Positions 34,681 to 45,000 of a DNA stretch of 64,000 nucleotides are shown here, in pieces. The notes below the pieces were generated by a model. The model searched no databases and was not told the origin of the DNA. It saw only the letters and a list, made by a program, of their open reading frames with translations. Position numbers and translations under genes: made by a program. How positions within the stretch are numbered: the first letter of the stretch is position 1; each line of letters opens with the position of its first letter. Source of the DNA: Apostichopus japonicus (lineage: Eukaryota; Echinodermata; Holothuroidea; Aspidochirotida; Stichopodidae); assembly GCF_037975245.1 (NCBI RefSeq), contig NC_092564.1:10886484-10950483 (forward strand), read 5' to 3'.

Positions 34681-34693
34681 AAAGGAAAGGAGA
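34681..34693 (+). promoter_or_regulatory. Polypurine tract
   Basis: AAAGGAAAGGAGA immediately before the TG of the 3' LTR: the plus-strand priming site. Confidence 0.8.
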
Positions 34694-34875
34694 TGCGACA
34701 AGTGTAGCTGATCAATATGAGCTACCGTACTTGCTCTTCATATTACACACTACGAGTATGTGCACTCCATTGAATATGGCTACTGAAGTACAATAATAAA
34801 CCAAGTCTGTTACTAAATAAATGATCGCCTACTATATTCTTTATACGACACGCTCAACGGCCACACACTGAAACA
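34694..34875 (+). repeat. 3' LTR
   Basis: Begins TGCGACAAG, ends CACTGAAACA, 182 bp. It contains AATAATAAACC and TAAATAAATG, possible polyadenylation signals, in the segment missing from the 5' LTR. Confidence 0.85.
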
Positions 34876-34880
34876 CACTG

Positions 34881-36076
34881 TAACAGTATGTACAGTAGTC
34901 AAAAGGAACGATTACTGAAATGCTATCTAGATACACTGTTCACCTCAACAGCATATCCAGTTCATTTAAAGGTTTGTTATATACAATGTATTAAAGACAG
35001 TTATAAGGGAAGAGAGGTGGAAAGGGGGCATATTTCATGAAAAACATTCAAATTTGTTGCTCGGCAAAGAACAACGTCAAATTACCTTATTCTCCATTGG
35101 TGGCGAGCACTGGTTCCTATACTGTAGTTACTACAGTAGATCTCCCATGGAAGCATCAGGATATCTCTTTCTGCTGTCAGAGTTGTTTGGGATTTGTTGT
35201 TACCTCATCTAACCAGTTGAGTCCATTGATACCACACCCATTCAAAGTATATAGCTGTGAATGCTGAGGACTTAGCACATCAACTTTCTCTGAAAATTGA
35301 CAAAACAACAGAAAACTAATGATAGTGAAAATAGGCTCAAAAACCCCTTGATGCGCATATGCAGGAGCAGAAAATGCATACCTTTGTGGATTATTTGCTG
35401 AATAGGACTCAAAACATTCTCTGTGCAAGGTTTTAGCACTCAGCAGCCACTCCACTTAGGATACAGACCTCATACAACATTGTGCTACAGCTGGTGTAGA
35501 TGTGGTCTAGGGTACTAACGTAGCGCCATTATGAACCTGAGGCCTAAGCTAACAACATTATTCGTATTTCATGCATTGAAACTGAGTATTTGTCCTTAGT
35601 CAAACACCAGGTACTTCCAACTTTAGCAAAAATAACCTAAAATATGGTTACCATGTACTTCAGGTGCCCACAGATGTCAAATTTCACTGAACTTAGTCGT
35701 TCACGCCACACACACGGTAAGCATTTCGGTCTGATTCTGAAGGATTTTGAATATCGTGCATTTGGCACCTACTTATAGCAGGGTCAAGGAAGGAATAAAA
35801 TTACGGAAGCTTTGGTAGGTCAAGGATAAATGATCCAATAGTGTATTGGGGAGGAAAACTGGTCAGAAACGCTCAAAATGTTGTTCTAGTCTCATGTATA
35901 GAAACGCACATGCTCTTTGTGGTACTTTAAGGCTGTAAAACTAATTTATGCGTAAAAATCACCCAAGCTTGAAATTTTCAGACGTTTGCTTGAAAACCAT
36001 ATTTACACACATAGCAACTACTTTTGTCCAAAATTGGGACTTCTAGCACTTAAAATGAAAAATTTGGCATTTTTGC
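34881..36076. other. Intergenic, no gene seen
   Basis: No recognisable repeat or coding region. Short frames at 35037-35267 and 35177-35455 have no motif. Confidence 0.4.
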
Positions 36077-36080
36077 TTAA

Positions 36081-36738
36081 GGTAGCATACGCCCATTAAA
36101 AGCCCCATTGACTTACACACTAAATCACAAAAGTAATGTGGTCTCTTAGTCTAGATAGAAGTTTTCACTAGCTGAACGCTACCCATCACCGGATAGCTGA
36201 CAAATTGGCCTTTCATGGCACTACCAGGTTTCCGTACCATGACCATGAAGATTTTTTGCTATCCGAGCCGGAAGTTTTCGTCACTTGTAAACAAACCTCT
36301 TCACTCAGTGGTAAACAAATTTCCTACGCTGCTCCTGGGAGGCCTAAAGGGGTCTAAAATTGCCTCAATTGACCCAATTTTCTCACCACATGTTTATTTT
36401 ATTTATTTGTTTTTCCACAGAAGTACAAAGTACATGTACTTCCATTAATGCTCTTTAACATGCAAGCCACAAAAAAAAACTAGATTATGATTGAAAACAG
36501 GTCACAAAAGATGTTCTCACGCTGCTTTTTGGCGGATTGATACAGACTCTGCCAACCTAAGTGAGAGATGATTTTTTTTTTAATTACCAAAATGATACTT
36601 TTTATTGTCGTCACAATATAAACCACAACAGAATTCTATGCAATTATCATTTTAGGTCCATAAAGATGTATTTTCAGAGATTTCAGTATACACGGTGCAG
36701 TGTGTAGATACACATATGAGCAATACTGTGTAAGCAGT
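36081..36738 (+). repeat. Second copy of the small TIR element and its downstream flank
   Basis: Starts after TTAA (36077-36080) with GGTAGCATACGCCCATTAAA and follows 28765-29412 closely, including the non-element flank CCATAAAGATGTATTTTCAG and AGATACACATATGAGCAATA. The right end of the element is damaged (ACTCTGCCAACCTAAG). A LINE-tail-like phrase (TTATTTATTTGTTTTTCCAC) is inserted near 36396. The block abuts satellite array A. Confidence 0.65.
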
Positions 36739-36751
36739 AGGGGTTAGCAGC

Positions 36752-39700
36752 ATAAGATCGCGGCAAAAGCAAACTGCGGTGGCCGGTTCTCGAGCCCAGG
36801 ATCCAAAATACGTCGCACTCTCGAGGTACATAGCACAACCAACTGCGCCACGGCAGCTGTTAATATAAATGTATGTTCGTTTCTAATACTGAAAGTTCCC
36901 GATACCGTATAAGATCGCGGCAAAAGCAAACTGCGATTGCCGGGTCTCAAGCCCAGGATTCAAAATACGTCGCGCTCTTGAGGTACATAGCACAACCAAC
37001 TGCGCCACGGCAGCTGTTGATATAAATGTATGTTCGTTTCTAATACTAAAACTTCCCGATACCGTATAAGATCGCGGCAAAAGCAAACTGCGGTTGCCGG
37101 TTCTCGAGCCCAGGATCCAAAATACGTCTCGCCCTCGAGGTACAGAGCACAACCAACTGCGCCATGGCAGCTGTTAGTATAAATGTATGTTCGTTTCTAA
37201 TACTAAAACTTCCCGATACCGTATAAGATCGCCGCAAAAGCAAACTGCGGTTGCCGGTTCTCGAGCCCAGGATCCAAAATACGTCTCGCCCTCGAGGTAC
37301 AGAGCACAACCAACTGCGCCATGGCAGCTGTTAGTATAAATGTATGTTCGTTTCTAATACTAAAACTTCCCGATACCGTATAAGATCGCCGCAAAAGCAA
37401 ACTGCGGTTGCCGGTTCTCGAGCCCAGGATCCAAAATACGTCTCGCCCTCGAGGTACAGAGCACAACCAACTGCGCCATGGCAGCTGTTAGTATAAATGT
37501 ATTTTCGTTTCTAATACTTAAAGTTCCCGATACCGTATAAGATCGCGGCAAAAGCAAACTGCGGTGGCCAGTTCTCGAGCCCAGGATTCAAAATACGTCG
37601 CGCTCTCGAGGAACAGAGCACAACCAACTGCGCCACGGCAGCTGTTGGTATAAATGTATGTTCGTTTCTAATACTTAAACTTGACGAAATCGTATAAGAT
37701 CGCCGCAAAAGCAAACTGCGGTGGCCGGTTCTCGAGCCCAGGATCCAAAATACGTCGCACTCTCGAGGTACATAGCACAACCAACTGCGCCACGGCAGCT
37801 GTTAATATAAATGTATGTTCGTTTCTAATACTTAAAGTTCCCGATACCGAATAAGATCGCGGCAAAAGCAAACTGCGGTGGCAGGTTCTCGAGCCCAGGA
37901 TCCAAAATACGTCTCGCCCTCGAGGTACAGAGCACAACCAACTGCGCCATGGCAGCTGTTAGTATAAATGTATGTTCGTTTCTAATACTTAAAGTTCCCG
38001 ATACCGTATAAGATCGCGGCAAAAGCAAACTGCGGTGGCCAGTTCTCGAGCCCAGGATTCAAAATACGTCGCACTCTCGAGGTACATAGCACAACCAACT
38101 GCGCCACGGCAGCTGTTAATATAAATGTATGTTCATTTCTAATACTGAAAGTTCCCGATACCGTATAAGATCGCGGCAAAAGCAAACTGCGATTGCCGGG
38201 TCTCAAGCCCAGGATTCAAAATACGTCGCGCTCTTGAGGTACATAGCACAACCAACTGCGCCACGGCAGCTGTTGATATAAATGTATGTTCGTTTCTAAT
38301 ACTAAAACTTCCCGATACCGTATAAGATCGCGGCAAAAGCAAACTGCGGTTGCCGGTTCTCGAGCCCAGGATCCAAAATACGTCTCGCCCTCGAGGTACA
38401 GAGCACAACCAACTGCGCCATGGCAGCTGTTAGTATAAATGTATGTTCGTTTCTAATACTTAAAGTTCCCGATACCGTATAAGATCGCGGCAAAAGCAAA
38501 CTGCGGTGGCCAGTTCTCGAGCCCAGGATTCAAAATACGTCGCGCTCTCGAGGAACAGAGCACAACCAACTGCGCCACGGCAGCTGTTGGTATAAATGTA
38601 TGTTCGTTTCTAATACTTAAACTAGACGAAATCGTATAAGATCGCCGCAAAAGCAAACTGCGGTTGCCGGTTCTCGAGCCCAGGATCCAAAATACGTCGC
38701 ACTCTCGAGGTACATAGCACAACCAACTGCGCCACGGCAGCTGTTAATATAAATGTATGTTCATTTCTAATACTGAAAGTTCCCGATACCGTATAAGATC
38801 GCGGCAAAAGCAAACTGCGATTGCCGGGTCTCAAGCCCAGGATTCAAAATACGTCGCGCTCTTGAGGTACATAGCACAACCAACTGCGCCACGGCAGCTG
38901 TTGATATAAATGTATGTTCGTTTCTAATACTAAAACTTCCCGATACCGTATAAGATCGCGGCAAAAGCAAACTGCGGTTGCCGGTTCTCGAGCCCAGGAT
39001 CCAAAATACGTCTCGCCCTCGAGGTACAGAGCACAACCAACTGCGCCATGGCAGCTGTTAGTATAAATGTATGTTCGTTTCTAATACTTAAAGTTCCCGA
39101 TACCGTATAAGATCGCGGCAAAAGCAAACTGCGGTGGCCAGTTCTCGAGCCCAGGATTCAAAATACGTCGCGCTCTCGAGGAACAGAGCACAACCAACTG
39201 CGCCACGGCAGCTGTTGGTATAAATGTATGTTCGTTTCTAATACTTAAACTAGACGAAATCGTATAAGATCGCCGCAAAAGCAAACTGCGGTTGCCGGTT
39301 CTCGAGCCCAGGATCCAAAATACGTCGCACTCTCGAGGTACATAGCACAACCAACTGCGCCACGGCAGCTGTTAATATAAATGTATGTTCATTTCTAATA
39401 CTGAAAGTTCCCGATACCGTATAAGATCGCGGCAAAAGCAAACTGCGATTGCCGGGTCTCAAGCCCAGGATTCAAAATACGTCGCGCTCTTGAGGTACAT
39501 AGCACAACCAACTGCGCCACGGCAGCTGTTGATATAAATGTATGTTCGTTTCTAATACTAAAACTTCCCGATACCGTATAAGATCGCGGCAAAAGCAAAC
39601 TGCGGTTGCCGGTTCTCGAGCCCAGGATCCAAAATACGTCTCGCCCTCGAGGTACAGAGCACAACCAACTGCGCCATGGCAGCTGTTAGTATAAATGTAT

Positions 39701-40971
39701 GTTCGTTTCTAATACTTAAAGTTCCCGATACCGTATAAGATCGCGGCAAAAGCAAACTGCGGTGGCCAGTTCTCGAGCCCAGGATTCAAAATACGTCGCA
39801 CTCTCGAGGTACATAGCACAACCAACTGCGCCACGGCAGCTGTTAATATAAATGTATGTTCATTTCTAATACTGAAAGTTCCCGATACCGTATAAGATCG
39901 CGGCAAAAGCAAACTGCGATTGCCGGGTCTCAAGCCCAGGATTCAAAATACGTCGCGCTCTTGAGGTACATAGCACAACCAACTGCGCCACGGCAGCTGT
40001 TGATATAAATGTATGTTCGTTTCTAATACTAAAACTTCCCGATACCGTATAAGATCGCGGCAAAAGCAAACTGCGGTTGCCGGTTCTCGAGCCCAGGATC
40101 CAAAATACGTCTCGCCCTCGAGGTACAGAGCACAACCAACTGCGCCATGGCAGCTGTTAGTATAAATGTATGTTCGTTTCTAATACTTAAAGTTCCCGAT
40201 ACCGTATAAGATCGCGGCAAAAGCAAACTGCGGTGGCCAGTTCTCGAGCCCAGGATTCAAAATACGTCGCGCTCTCGAGGAACAGAGCACAACCAACTGC
40301 GCCACGGCAGCTGTTGGTATAAATGTATGTTCGTTTCTAATACTTAAACTAGACGAAATCGTATAAGATCGCCGCAAAAGCAAACTGCGGTTGCCGGTTC
40401 TCGAGCCCAGGATCCAAAATACGTCTCGCCCTCGAGGTACATAGCACAACCAACTGCGCCACGGCAGCTGTTAGTATAAATGTATGTTCGTTTCTAATAC
40501 TGAAAGTTCCCGATACCGTATAAGATCGCGGCAAAAGCAAACTGCGGTTGCCGGTTCTCGAGCCCAGGATCCAAAATACGTCTCGCCCTCGAGGTACATA
40601 GCACAACCAACTGCGCCACGGCAGCTGTTAGTATAAATGTATGTTCGTTTCTAATACTTAAACTTGACGATACCGTATAAGATCGCGGCAAAAGCAAACT
40701 GCGGTGGCCGGTTCTCGAGCCCAGGATTCAAAATACGTCGCGATCTCGAGGAACAGAGCACAACCAACTGCGCCACGGCAGCTGTTGGTATAAATGTATG
40801 TTGGTTTCTAATACTTAAACTTGACGAAATCGTATAAGATCGCCGCAAAAGCAAACTGCGGTGGCCAGGTCTCGAGCCCAGGATCCAAAATACGTCTCGC
40901 TCTCGAGGAACAGAGCACAACCAACTGCGCCACGGCAGCTGTTGGTATAAATGTATGTTCTTTTCTAATAC
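36752..40971 (-). repeat. Satellite array A: about 27 tandem units of 157 bp with a tRNA-like module
   Basis: The period is a constant 157 bp, measured from successive CGGCAAAAGCAAACTGCGG starts (36761, 36918, 37075, 37232). On the minus strand each unit holds TGGCGCAGTTGG (Pol III A-box match; first unit 36839-36850), a D arm GCGC...GTGC, GGCTCGAG (B-box-like, first unit 36785-36796) and a TTTT run about 20 bases later. In units with GGGCTTGAGACCC the T stem is fully paired. The acceptor stem and anticodon arm do not pair, so it is tRNA-derived rather than a tRNA gene. The 65-89-codon frames on the minus strand are repeat artefacts. Unit variants recur every four units (628 bp). Confidence 0.9.
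36785..36850 (-). ncRNA. tRNA-like module of array A, first unit (representative)
   Basis: Minus strand: A box TGGCGCAGTTGG (36850-36839), D stem GCGC/GTGC, then TTTTGGATCC and the B-box-like GGCTCGAGAACC (36796-36785). The A-to-B distance is about 54 bases, in the range of long-variable-arm tRNAs. An internal TTTT lies between the boxes and could end transcription early. Transcription is inferred only. Confidence 0.45.
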
Positions 40972-41087
40972 GTATCGTTATCGTATCGTATCGTAAATAT
41001 TATCACCATATATAGTATTCATTGATTGTCGAATTATTCTATTTTGTATTGTTATGTAAATACTTTTCTTCTTTCCTTAATACAGGG

Positions 41088-41180
41088 AGTCTTCTACTTT
41101 GTTAAGCGGTTGTACGCTTTTTGGAAGACTTCCTTCACACTGTAAATTTACACGTGAAAAACAAATGAATAAATCAAATC
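41088..41180 (+). repeat. LINE 3' tail 1
   Basis: GGAGTCTTCTACTTTGTTAAGC, GGAAGACTTCC, then GTGAAAAACAAATGAATAAATC: a LINE 3' end with a simple-repeat tail. Matches the tails at 41290 and, inverted, 41433. Confidence 0.6.
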
Positions 41181-41294
41181 AAATCAAATATTTTGTTTAT
41201 TTGATATATTTGTATATTTTTGTATTTTTTGTATATTTGTATATTTGTATATTTTGTATATTTGTATATTTGTATATTTGTATATTTGTATATT
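41181..41294. repeat. TATATTTG minisatellite
   Basis: Tandem copies of a TATATTTG-type unit, probably grown from the LINE tail. Confidence 0.75.
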
Positions 41295-41398
41295 TGGAGT
41301 CTTCTGTTTTGTTAAGCCAGCATAGGCTTTTCAGAAGACTTCCATTCACATTGTAATATTTATGTGAAAAAACAAATAAATGAATGAATGAATGAATA
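41295..41398 (+). repeat. LINE 3' tail 2
   Basis: GGAGTCTTCTGTTTTGTTAAGC, CAGAAGACTTCC, then GTGAAAAAACAAATAAATGAATGAATG. Same family as tail 1. Confidence 0.6.
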
Positions 41399-41432
41399 TA
41401 TTTGATATATTTCTATATTTTGTATATATTTG

Positions 41433-41793
41433 TATATTTCATTTCATTTATTTATTTGTTTTTTCCACAGAAGTACAAAGCGGAGGGAAGTCTTCCATCA
41501 AGCTTAAAAGCTTAACAAAGTGGAAGACTCCCTAAAGAAAAAAATTAATTAATAAATACAAATTGATTGTTTGTTACATAATGTACAGAAACTGCTGAAG
41601 TAAATAACTCATTTACATAATTTAATATGATGATATCAAATCTTTTTTAAACATTTCTTAAATAAATTCTTTGTAGCCTTAGATTTAACGGTATTGCTTA
41701 ATGAGTTCCATAACTTAGTTGCACGGTTGCGAAAGCTGCGTGTACCTAATTTCGTATGATAGAAGTTGTAGTAAGCATTTTGTCTATATTATA
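41433..41793 (-). pseudogene. 5'-truncated LINE: C-terminal end of reverse-transcriptase ORF plus 3' UTR
   Basis: On the minus strand, about 41785-41628 reads YNFYHTKLGTRSFRNRATKL, WNSLSNTVKSKATKNLFKKC and a stop, the usual final segment of CR1/Rex-type LINE ORFs (RSFRNR..LWNSLP....K....FK). The 3' UTR follows with GGAGTCTTCCACTTTGTTAAGC and the ATTTCATTT-type tail at the left. It links the plus-strand tails above to this LINE family. Confidence 0.6.
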
Positions 41794-41971
41794 CAAAATT
41801 TGTATATTTGATAAATAAATCAAATCAAATCAAATCAAATATTTTGTATATTTTGTACAAATCAAATATTTTGTATATTTTTGTACAAAAATTTTGTATA
41901 TTTGCACGTGAAAAAACAAAATAAATCAAATCAAATCAAATCAAAAGATAGGCAAAAGACGTCATCACCCG

Positions 41972-42033
41972 GGGTTCGAACCACGGATGCAAAAGAGAGT
42001 CTCGATCATCAGCTCGTACAGTGCGCCAAGCCA
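41972..42033 (-). ncRNA. tRNA-like module of array B, first unit (representative)
   Basis: Minus strand: TGGCTTGGCGCACTG (A-box-like, 42033-42019), D stem GCTT/GAGC, TTTTGCATCC, then B box GGTTCGAACCC (41982-41972). The A-to-B spacing of about 52 bases suits Pol III. No clear anticodon arm or paired acceptor stem. TTTT downstream in GTCTTTTGCC could terminate transcription. This is sequence resemblance only; no transcript is shown. Confidence 0.45.
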
Positions 42034-45000
42034 TCGCGCCACTGTATGGACTGAGATATTAGGTGGATTAACTAATACTTACAGCTCCCCGTGTAGGCAC
42101 TTGCTGTAAAAGATCGGCAAAAGACGTCATCACCCGGGGTTCGAACCACGGATGCAAAAGAGAGTCTCGATCTTCAGCTCGTACAGTGCGCCAAGCCATC
42201 GCGCCACTGTATGGACTGAGATATTAGGTGGATTAACTAATACTTACAGCTCCCCGTGTAGGCACTTGCTGTAAAAGATCGGCAAAAGACGTCATCACCC
42301 GGGGTTCGAACCACGGATGCAAGGGAGAGTCTCGATCATCAGCTCGTACAGTGCGCCAAGCCATCGCGTCACTGTATGGACTGAGATATTAGGTGGATTA
42401 ACTCATACTTACAGCTCCCCGTCTAGGCACTTGCTGTAAAAGATCGGCAAAAGACGTCATCACCCGGTGTTCGAACCACGGATGCAAACGAGAGTCTCGA
42501 TCATCAGCTCGCACAATGAGCCAAGCCATCGCGCCACTGTATGCACTGAGATATTAGGTGGATTAACTAATACTTACAGTTCCCCTCTAGGCACTTGTTG
42601 TAAAAGATCGGCAAAAGACGTCATCACCCGGGGTTCGAACCACGGATGCAAAAGAGAGTCTCGATCATCAGCTCGTACAGTGCGCCAAGCCATCGCGCCA
42701 CTGTATGGACTGAGATATTAGGTGGATTAACTAATACTTACAGCTCCCCGTGTAGGCACTTGCTGTAAAAGATCGGCAAAAGACGTCATCACCCGGGGTT
42801 CGAACCACGGATGCAAAAGAGAGTCTCGATCTTCAGCTCGTACAGTGCGCCAAGCCATCGCGCCACTGTATGGACTGAGATATTAGGTGGATTAACTAAT
42901 ACTTACAGCTCCCCGTGTAGGCACTTGCTGTAAAAGATCGGCAAAAGACGTCATCACCCGGGGTTCGAACCACGGATGCAAGGGAGAGTCTCGATCATCA
43001 GCTCGTACAGTGCGCCAAGCCATCGCGTCACTGTATGGACTGAGATATTAGGTGGATTAACTCATACTTACAGCTCCCCGTCTAGGCACTTGCTGTAAAA
43101 GATCGGCAAAAGACGTCATCACCCGGTGTTCGAACCACGGATGCAAACGAGAGTCTCGATCATCAGCTCGCACAATGAGCCAAGCCATCGCGCCACTGTA
43201 TGCACTGAGATATTAGGTGGATTAACTAATACTTACAGTTCCCCTCTAGGCACTTGTTGTAAAAGATCGGCAAAAGACGTCATCACCCGGGGTTCGAACC
43301 ACGGATGCAAAAGAGAGTCTCGATCATCAGCTCGTACAGTGCGCCAAGCCATCGCGCCACTGTATGGACTGAGATATTAGGTGGATTAACTCATACTTAC
43401 AGCTCCCCGTCTAGGCACTTGCTGTAAAAGATCGGCAAAAGACGTCATCACCCGGGGTTCGAACCACGGATGCAAAAGAGAGTCTCGATCTTCAGCTCGT
43501 ACAGTGCGCCAAGCCATCGCGCCACTGTATGGACTGAGATATTAGGTGGATTAACTCATACTTACAGCTCCCCGTCTAGGCACTTGCTGTAAAAGATCGG
43601 CAAAAGACGTCATCACCCGGGGTTCGAACCACGGATGCAAAAGAGAGTCTCGATCTTCAGCTCGTACAGTGCGCCAAGCCATCGCGCCACTGTATGGACT
43701 GAGATATTAGGTGGGTTAACTAATACTTACAGCTCCCCGTCTAGGCACTTGCTGTAAAAGATCGGCAAAAGACGTCATCACCCGGGGTTCGAACCACGGA
43801 TGCAAAAGAGAGTCTCGATCTTCAGCTCGTACAGTGCGCCAAGCCATCGCGCCACTGTATGGACTGAGATATTAGGTGGATTAACTAATACTTACAGCTC
43901 CCCGTGTAGGCACTTGCTGTAAAAGATCGGCAAAAGACGTCATCACCCGGTGTTCGAACCACGGATGCAAGGGAGAGTCTCGATCATCAGCTCGTACAGT
44001 GCGCCAAGCCATCGCGCCACTGTATGGACTGAGATATTAGGTGGATTAACTCATACTTACAGCTCCCCGTGTAGGCACTTGCTGTAAAAGATCGGCAAAA
44101 GACGTCATCACCCGGTGTTCGAACCACGGATGCAAAAGAGAGTCTCGATCATCAGCTCGCACAATGAGCCAAGCCATCGCGCCACTGTATGCACTGAGAT
44201 ATTAGGTGGATTAACTAATACTTACAGTTCCCCGTCTAGGCACTTGTTGTAAAAGATCGGCAAAAGACGTCATCACCCGGGGTTCGAACCACGGATGCAA
44301 AAGAGAGTCTCGATCATCAGCTCGCACAGTGCGCCAAGCCATCGCGCCACTGTATGGACTGAGATATTAGGTGGATTAACTCATACTTACAGCTCCCCGT
44401 CTAGGCACTTGTTGTAAAAGATCGGCAAAAGACGTCATCACCCGGGGTTCGAACCACGGATGCAAAAGAGAGTCTCGATCATCAGCTCGTACAGTGCGCC
44501 AAGCCATCGCGCCACTGTATGGACTGAGATATTAGGTGGATTAACTCATACTTACAGCTCCCCGTCTAGGCACTTGCTGTAAAAGATCGGCAAAAGACGT
44601 CATCACCCGGGGTTCGAACCACGGATGCAAAAGAGAGTCTCGATCTTCAGCTCGCACAGTGCGCCAAGCCATCGCGCCACTGTATGGACTGAGATATTAG
44701 GTGGGTTAACTAATACTTACAGCTCCCCGTCTAGGCACTTGCTGTAAAAGATCGGCAAAAGACGTCATCACCCGGGGTTCGAACCACGGATGCAAAAGAG
44801 AGTCTCGATCTTTAGCTCGCACAGTGCGCCAAGATATCGCGCCACTGTATGGACTGAGATATTAGGTGGATTAACTAATACTTACAGCTCCCCGTCTAGG
44901 CACTTGCTGTAAAAGATCGGCAAAAGACGTCATCACCCGGGGTTCGAACCACGGATGCAAAAGAGAGTCTCGATCTTCAGCTCGTACAGTGCGCCAAACC

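Larger units (their letters stand above)
29829..34875 (+). mobile_element. Ty3/gypsy LTR retrotransposon (mag/SURL-like), full length but inactive
   Basis: Complete layout: target duplication CACTG, 5' LTR 29829-29930, tRNA-Leu-like primer-binding site, gag, protease, RT, RNase H, integrase, polypurine tract, 3' LTR 34694-34875, target duplication CACTG. The RNase H region and its RLQRMLLRLQRYDVTLGY and ADTLSRAYL phrases resemble the mag lineage. Multiple stops, frameshifts and a lost protease aspartate show that it is dead. The very short LTRs differ in length because the 5' LTR lacks about 95 internal bases. Confidence 0.9.
40972..41942. other. Spacer between the two satellites, filled with LINE tails and simple repeats
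   Basis: Holds short TATCGTATCG repeats (about 40980), two plus-strand LINE tails, a TATATTTG minisatellite, a minus-strand LINE remnant and AAATC simple repeats. No gene. Confidence 0.6.

Noticed and set aside
36744-40920. A run of minus-strand 65-89-codon frames that look like a protein family (phrases such as AQLVVLCTSR and FAFAAILYG)
   Set aside because: They repeat with the 157-bp satellite and simply translate its tRNA-like module; the three-frame shifts and absence of any gene structure argue against coding.
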